A stretch of DNA of 9,871 nt, from NCBI GenBank assembly GCA_016212845.1, contig JACRDR010000395.1:1-9871 (forward strand), written 5' to 3'. Shown here in pieces: positions 6,137 to 9,871 of this stretch (positions are counted from its first letter, which is position 1; each line of letters begins with the position of its first letter). Below the pieces are notes generated by a model, which worked only from the letters and a program-made list of their open reading frames with translations, made no database searches and was not told where the DNA came from. The position numbers and the translations under genes were made by a program. This stretch comes from Elusimicrobiota bacterium. Its GTDB lineage: Bacteria; Elusimicrobiota; Elusimicrobia; UBA1565; JACRDR01.

Positions 6137-8005
6137 GTGTCGACCGACGAAAGCCTCCGGCGGCTCTACGGACGCGACCAGGGCGACGTGCCTCCCCTGT
6201 TTCGCTGGCTTTTCAGCTCCCGGGACTTCGACGTCGTCTTACCCCAAACCGAAGACGAGGCGGTCGCCGCCGTCCGCGACGCGTACGCCCAGGGCGTCCC
6301 CATCGTCGCGCGCGGCGCCGGCTCGACCGCCTTCGGGCAAAGCGTCCCCATCTTGGGCGGCCTCGTCGTCGACGCGTGCTTCCTCAAGTCGATTAGGCGC
6401 TTCGAGCCCGACAAGGGGACCGTCACGGTCGACGCGGGCGTGCGCTGGTCGGACCTCTCCGCTTTCCTGGCCGAGCGCGAGTGCGCGATCGGCAGCTATC
6501 CGTCCTCGTGGTACTCGACCGTGGGCGGCTGGGTGCAGACCGGCGGCTGCGGCATGCTCACGCACAAGTTCGGCCCGCTGCGCTCGCAGGTGACCCGGCT
6601 CAAGGCGGTCGTCGCGGACGGCGTCGTCTTAGACCTCGAGCCCAACCACGCCGACTTCGACGCGTTTTTCCAGACCGAGGGACAGATGGGCCTGCTGCTG
6701 CAGGTGACGCTGCGCATCCGCCCGAAGCCCGAGGGGGAGTACCCGCTCGCGGTCGAGTGCAAGGATCCCTCCGACGCCTGGAAGCTCTACGTCGAAGCGC
6801 GCGCGCGGCCGGAGGTCCTGCACGCCTCGATCTACAACGCCGAACGCATGCGGCACTTCAACGAGACCTTCAAGTCGCGCATGCAGGCGAAGCAGTCGGG
6901 CCTGGGCGAGCGCGGCCTCGTGAGCGGCGCGCCGGCGGTCCTGCTCTACGCCGAGAGCCGCGAGCACTGGCTCGCGCTGCGCGACTGGGTCCGCGGCCAA
7001 GGGCGCAAAGAGGCGGCCGCGCACGCGGGCGCGTATCTGTGGCAGGAGCGCTTCTATCCGCTCAAGGGCAAGCGCGCGGACGAGGCGTTCCTCGGCAGCG
7101 AGCTCGCCGTCCCCGACGCGCAGGCGCACCGGTACGCCGCCACGCTCGAGGCGCTCGCGCGCCAGTCCGGCGTCGCGCTTTCGATCGAGGCGAACGCGGC
7201 CGGACCCGGCGAGTCGGTCGTCATCGCCTCCTTCCGCGCGCCCGCGGCCTCCAACGAGTTCTTCGCGCGCTTGGCGCTCGTGTTCACGATGGACCGCGTC
7301 GGCGTGGAGCAGTTCGGCGGCCGCCTCTACCACGTCGGGACCTACAACACGCCGTTCGTCGACCGGAAGTTCGGCGCCGAGCGCCTGGCCGCGCTGACGA
7401 AGACGAAGCGCCGCCTCGACCCGAAGGGTCTCTTCAACCCGGGCAAGTTCTTCGATTTCCGCACGCGCCTGACGTCGTGGCTGAAGCCGTCGTCGCACTG
7501 GAAGGCCGCGCGCTGGCTCATCCCCCGGATCGAGGACAAGCCGTGGGTGTTTAGGCTCGCCGGCCTCCTCGCGGGCCTGCTGCCGACGGGCCCCGGGCCC
7601 AAGGACACCGGCACGGCGCTCAACCGCGCCGCGCGCGAGTGCGTCAACTGCGGCTTCTGCCTCCCCGTGTGTCCCGCGTATCTCGCGACGCGCGACGAGC
7701 GCACGACCGCGCGCGGCAAGCTCGGGCTCGCGCTCGCGATGGACCAGGGATTGAAGCTTTCGACGAAGGACGTCGAGCTTCTGCACTCGTGCATGCACTG
7801 CGGCGCGTGCACCGCGGTCTGCCAGAGCACCCTCGACCTCGTGCCCGCCTGGCGCGACCTCGAGGAACGCGCGGCGAAGCAGGCGGGGGGGAAGCCGGCG
7901 AAGGCGATCGAGGCTTTCGTCGCCGGCGTCGAGGCGTCGGAGGATTATCGCCGCCTGCTGCGCCGCGGCTACATCGTCGAGCGCGAGGTCCCCGCGAGGC
8001 CCTGA
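6137..8005 (+). CDS. FAD-linked oxidase fused to 2x[4Fe-4S] domain
   Basis: A 622-residue cytoplasmic oxidoreductase. Residues ~35-215 are a PCMH-type FAD-binding domain (VARGAGST at 57-64; PSSWYSTVGGW near 122, then TGGCGM). The substrate-side C-terminal FAD-oxidase domain ends in the family signature FNPGKFF (433-439). Residues 502-562 hold two CxxCxxCxxxC clusters (Cys502/505/508/512 and 552/555/558/562), as in GlcF/GlpC, but the CCG cysteine-rich domains that follow in GlcF are absent. This is a GlcD-plus-ferredoxin design that would oxidise a hydroxy-acid-type substrate and pass electrons to iron-sulphur centres; the substrate is unknown. GTG 6137 is chosen over TTG 6119 because the intervening codons are atypical. 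Its stop shares one base with the next ATG (TGATG), so it heads an operon with the two glutamate-synthase-like genes. Confidence 0.88.
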   Translation: MSTDESLRRLYGRDQGDVPPLFRWLFSSRDFDVVLPQTEDEAVAAVRDAYAQGVPIVARGAGSTAFGQSVPILGGLVVDACFLKSIRRFEPDKGTVTVDAGVRWSDLSAFLAERECAIGSYPSSWYSTVGGWVQTGGCGMLTHKFGPLRSQVTRLKAVVADGVVLDLEPNHADFDAFFQTEGQMGLLLQVTLRIRPKPEGEYPLAVECKDPSDAWKLYVEARARPEVLHASIYNAERMRHFNETFKSRMQAKQSGLGERGLVSGAPAVLLYAESREHWLALRDWVRGQGRKEAAAHAGAYLWQERFYPLKGKRADEAFLGSELAVPDAQAHRYAATLEALARQSGVALSIEANAAGPGESVVIASFRAPAASNEFFARLALVFTMDRVGVEQFGGRLYHVGTYNTPFVDRKFGAERLAALTKTKRRLDPKGLFNPGKFFDFRTRLTSWLKPSSHWKAARWLIPRIEDKPWVFRLAGLLAGLLPTGPGPKDTGTALNRAARECVNCGFCLPVCPAYLATRDERTTARGKLGLALAMDQGLKLSTKDVELLHSCMHCGACTAVCQSTLDLVPAWRDLEERAAKQAGGKPAKAIEAFVAGVEASEDYRRLLRRGYIVEREVPARP

Positions 8006-9390
8006 TGTTCCAGCGATTCCATCTCGAGATCGAAAAAGCGCCGCTCTCCGGCGAGACGCCGCGGATCGAGGTGAAGCGCGACTACGACCGCTGCGTCGGC
8101 TGCGGGCTCTGCGCCGCCGCCTGCGTCTACGGCGTCCACGGCCGCGAGCCGGCGCCGCTCGACTTCACAAAGATGGCGGAGCCCGCGCACGAGCGCTGCG
8201 TCGGCTGCCACCGCTGCGTCAACGAGTGCCCGAAGGCCGCGCTGGAGCTGCGCCCGCACGCGGAGTTCGCGAAGCTCGGCGACGCCTATCATCCGCCGGA
8301 GCTGATCGAGACCCTCCTATACGAGGCCGAGACCGGCCGCGTCCCGGTGTCGGGTTCCGGCTACCGCGGCCCGTTCGCCGGGCCGGGCTTCGACGGCATC
8401 TGGACCGACATGTCCGAGATCGTCCGGCCGACCCGCGACGGCATCCACGGCCGCGAGACGATCTCGACCGAGGTCTCGCTCGGGCGAAAACCAAAGAAGC
8501 TGGAATTCGACCTCGACGGGCGCGTCCGCACGCGGCTGTTTCCCGAAACCCGCTTGGCGCTGCCGTTCGTCTTCCTGCCGCCGCCCTTCACGCCGCCCCT
8601 CGAGGCCCGGAAGGAGTACGTATCGGCGCTCGCCTCCGTCGCCGGGGAGGCCGGCGGGCTGCTCGTGCTCGACGAGGATTTCAAGCTCGCCGCCGCCGGC
8701 GGCGTGCGCCTGAGCGCGCCCGCGACCGCCGACCCGTCGCGCTATAAGGGCTTTTCGCTCGTGGAGCTGCGCGACTCCGCGGAAGTCGCCCGCGAGATCG
8801 AGACGGTGCTCTCCGCCGCCGACGTCGTGGTCTCCGTCCTGCTCCCGGCCTCGGCGGGCGCCGCCGAGCGCGCGGTGGAGGCGGCCCGCTCTGGCGCCGG
8901 CGTCGTCCATCTCGCCGCGACGCCGCACGCGCGCTGGGCGGACCGGCCGGAGCGGCACTTGGTCGACGCGATCCGCGAGGTCGAGCGGGCTTTGGTGTCG
9001 GCGGGCCTCCGCGACGAGATGACGGTGCTCGCGTCGGGCGGCGTCGTCCGCGCCGAGCACGCGCCGAAAGCGATGCTCTGCGGCGCCGACGCGGTCGGCC
9101 TCGACGTCGCGTGGCTGATCGCCCTCGGAATGAAGCGCTTCGACGCCGCCCGCGGGCGCTGGGAGCCGCCCTCCGCCGCCGACCCCGCGTGGGCGCGGCG
9201 GCGGCTGCGCAACCTCCTGAACTCCTGGCGGGACCAATTGCTCGAGGTGATGGGCGCGATGGGGCTGCGCGAGGCGCGCCGCATGCAGGGGGAGGAGGGC
9301 CGCGCGTTGTTCTACTCGGAGCTGGAGCGGGAGTTCCTCGAGCTCTTCACGGCCCCGAATCGCAAGGAGTACGACCCGAACTATGGCTGA
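8005..9390 (+). CDS. Ferredoxin + glutamate-synthase-like protein, degenerate
   Basis: A 461-residue protein. Two N-terminal [4Fe-4S] motifs (Cys30/33/36/40 and Cys65/68/71/75) are followed by TDMSEIVRPTRDGIHGRE and STEVSLGRKP, typical of the ferredoxin-bearing glutamate-synthase-like family. The C-terminal barrel half reads HLVDAIREVERALV from 318, then LASGGVV, CGADAVGLD (Cys359) and LIALG (371-375), ending in the conserved tail QLLEVMGAMGLREARR. In relatives, as I recall them, LIAL is followed by a cysteine cluster; here it reads GMKRFDAARGRWEPP with no cysteine. The first half of the barrel also lacks the glycine-rich GGMSFG-type segment. It may be an electron-transfer or structural subunit rather than an amidotransfer enzyme. 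It overlaps its neighbours by 1 and 8 nt, implying a complex with both. Confidence 0.82.
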   Translation: MFQRFHLEIEKAPLSGETPRIEVKRDYDRCVGCGLCAAACVYGVHGREPAPLDFTKMAEPAHERCVGCHRCVNECPKAALELRPHAEFAKLGDAYHPPELIETLLYEAETGRVPVSGSGYRGPFAGPGFDGIWTDMSEIVRPTRDGIHGRETISTEVSLGRKPKKLEFDLDGRVRTRLFPETRLALPFVFLPPPFTPPLEARKEYVSALASVAGEAGGLLVLDEDFKLAAAGGVRLSAPATADPSRYKGFSLVELRDSAEVAREIETVLSAADVVVSVLLPASAGAAERAVEAARSGAGVVHLAATPHARWADRPERHLVDAIREVERALVSAGLRDEMTVLASGGVVRAEHAPKAMLCGADAVGLDVAWLIALGMKRFDAARGRWEPPSAADPAWARRRLRNLLNSWRDQLLEVMGAMGLREARRMQGEEGRALFYSELEREFLELFTAPNRKEYDPNYG

Positions 9391-9871
9391 GCTCCCCAAG
9401 CCCGTCCTGGTCCCGCACGAGGAGTGGCGCAAGGTGCCGAAGTGGCGCGTGCGCTACACGAAGGACTGCGTCGACTGCGGCCTCTGCCTCCCGGCCTGCC
9501 CCTACGACGTGCACCAACGAAAACCCGGCACGCTCAAGCTCGGCATCCCCGATGATTTCGGCTGCATCGGCGCCGCGTGCGAGACCGCGCACCCGGTCGG
9601 CCCCGACGGCGTCTTCGGCTACGGCTACTGCGTCCGCCAATGCCCGACCGACGCGATCCGGATCGAGAAAAACCCCGAGTGGGAGACGCTCGGCGACCCC
9701 CGCTGGAGCGCCGACCTCCTCTTCGCCACCTGGACCGCCGCCGAGACGGGCCGCTACCCGAGGAACTCCGGGCTCGAGTACCGGGTGGGGAACTCCGGCG
9801 GCGGATTCGACAAGCTCCGCTTCAAGTTCAAGCGCTCGCGCTACGAGCGCGTGCGCGAGCCCGAGCTCGAC
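9383..9871 (+). CDS. Ferredoxin + FMN glutamate-synthase-like protein (partial)
   Basis: The first 163 residues; the gene runs off the right edge. One canonical cluster CVDCGLCLPACP (Cys29/32/35/39) is followed by an irregular second set (Cys61, 66, 83, 87; spacing x4, x16, x3) containing an inserted loop, DDFGCIGAACETAHPVGPDG. Then comes EYRVGNSGGGFDKLRF (~137-152), the segment that precedes the FMN barrel in ferredoxin-type glutamate-synthase-like proteins. It is a paralogue of the preceding protein in order and layout, and probably the FMN-carrying subunit of a pair. ATG 9383 lies inside the end of the upstream gene (8-nt overlap), with AAGGAG at 9364-9369, 13 nt before it. Function in glutamate synthesis proper is not shown: no glutaminase domain is visible and the neighbouring FAD oxidase suggests another redox reaction. 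Confidence 0.82.
   Translation, partial: MAELPKPVLVPHEEWRKVPKWRVRYTKDCVDCGLCLPACPYDVHQRKPGTLKLGIPDDFGCIGAACETAHPVGPDGVFGYGYCVRQCPTDAIRIEKNPEWETLGDPRWSADLLFATWTAAETGRYPRNSGLEYRVGNSGGGFDKLRFKFKRSRYERVREPELD

Noticed and set aside
6629..7798. Minus-strand open frame antisense to the FAD oxidase
   Set aside because: The plus strand holds clear FAD and Fe-S motifs; the antisense product is Arg/Ala/Glu-rich without a domain.
8317..9432. Minus-strand open frame antisense to the glutamate-synthase-like gene
   Set aside because: A shadow of a recognised protein; no Shine-Dalgarno and no motif.
1..9871. tRNA, rRNA, CRISPR array, integrase or transposase
   Set aside because: None is recognisable by eye on either strand; the repeats present are short palindromes, not spaced arrays.

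Overview
The window is a stretch of a high-GC bacterial chromosome, densely packed with short intergenic gaps and several 1-8 nt gene overlaps. Gene content (class III adenylate cyclase, TPR proteins, a Hanks-type kinase, Sec-secreted proteins of unknown function, iron-sulphur flavoproteins and GGGGACAGTCCC-type palindromic repeats) fits an environmental Gram-negative lineage such as Elusimicrobiota or a former deltaproteobacterium. That placement is an inference, because no marker gene is present.

Region 1 (1-1270): a class III adenylate cyclase on the minus strand, start-overlapped by an upstream gene for a small secreted protein of unknown function. The far left edge carries the remains of a TPR-protein gene on the opposite strand, with an in-frame stop and an apparent frameshift. 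The cyclase reading frame runs antisense through these remains. Region 2 (1305-3308): a 655-residue membrane protein with N-terminal TPRs, one transmembrane segment and a C-terminal Ser/Thr kinase, followed by a perfect 16-bp-arm palindrome. The secreted-protein gene and the 5' part of the kinase gene are clearly AT-richer than everything else. Region 3 (3439-4041): a secreted protein of unknown function, bracketed by the palindrome and a second, shorter repeat with the same core.

Region 4 (4040-6018, minus strand) is the most interesting part. It looks like an operon of three genes: a secreted papain-like cysteine peptidase candidate, a small Sec-exported protein with the C-terminal signature of BECR-fold ribonuclease toxins, and a cytoplasmic protein that resembles the immunity partners of such toxins. 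The last two genes overlap by ATGA.

Region 5 (6137-9871, plus strand) is a redox operon: an FAD-linked oxidase fused to two [4Fe-4S] clusters, then two successive ferredoxin-plus-glutamate-synthase-like (FMN barrel) proteins, the second cut by the window edge. All three are overlapped or abutted, suggesting one complex that passes electrons between flavin and iron-sulphur centres. The first glutamate-synthase-like protein seems to have lost the cysteine cluster expected at the end of its barrel. The divergent intergenic region between regions 4 and 5 contains a 7-bp dyad over a candidate promoter.
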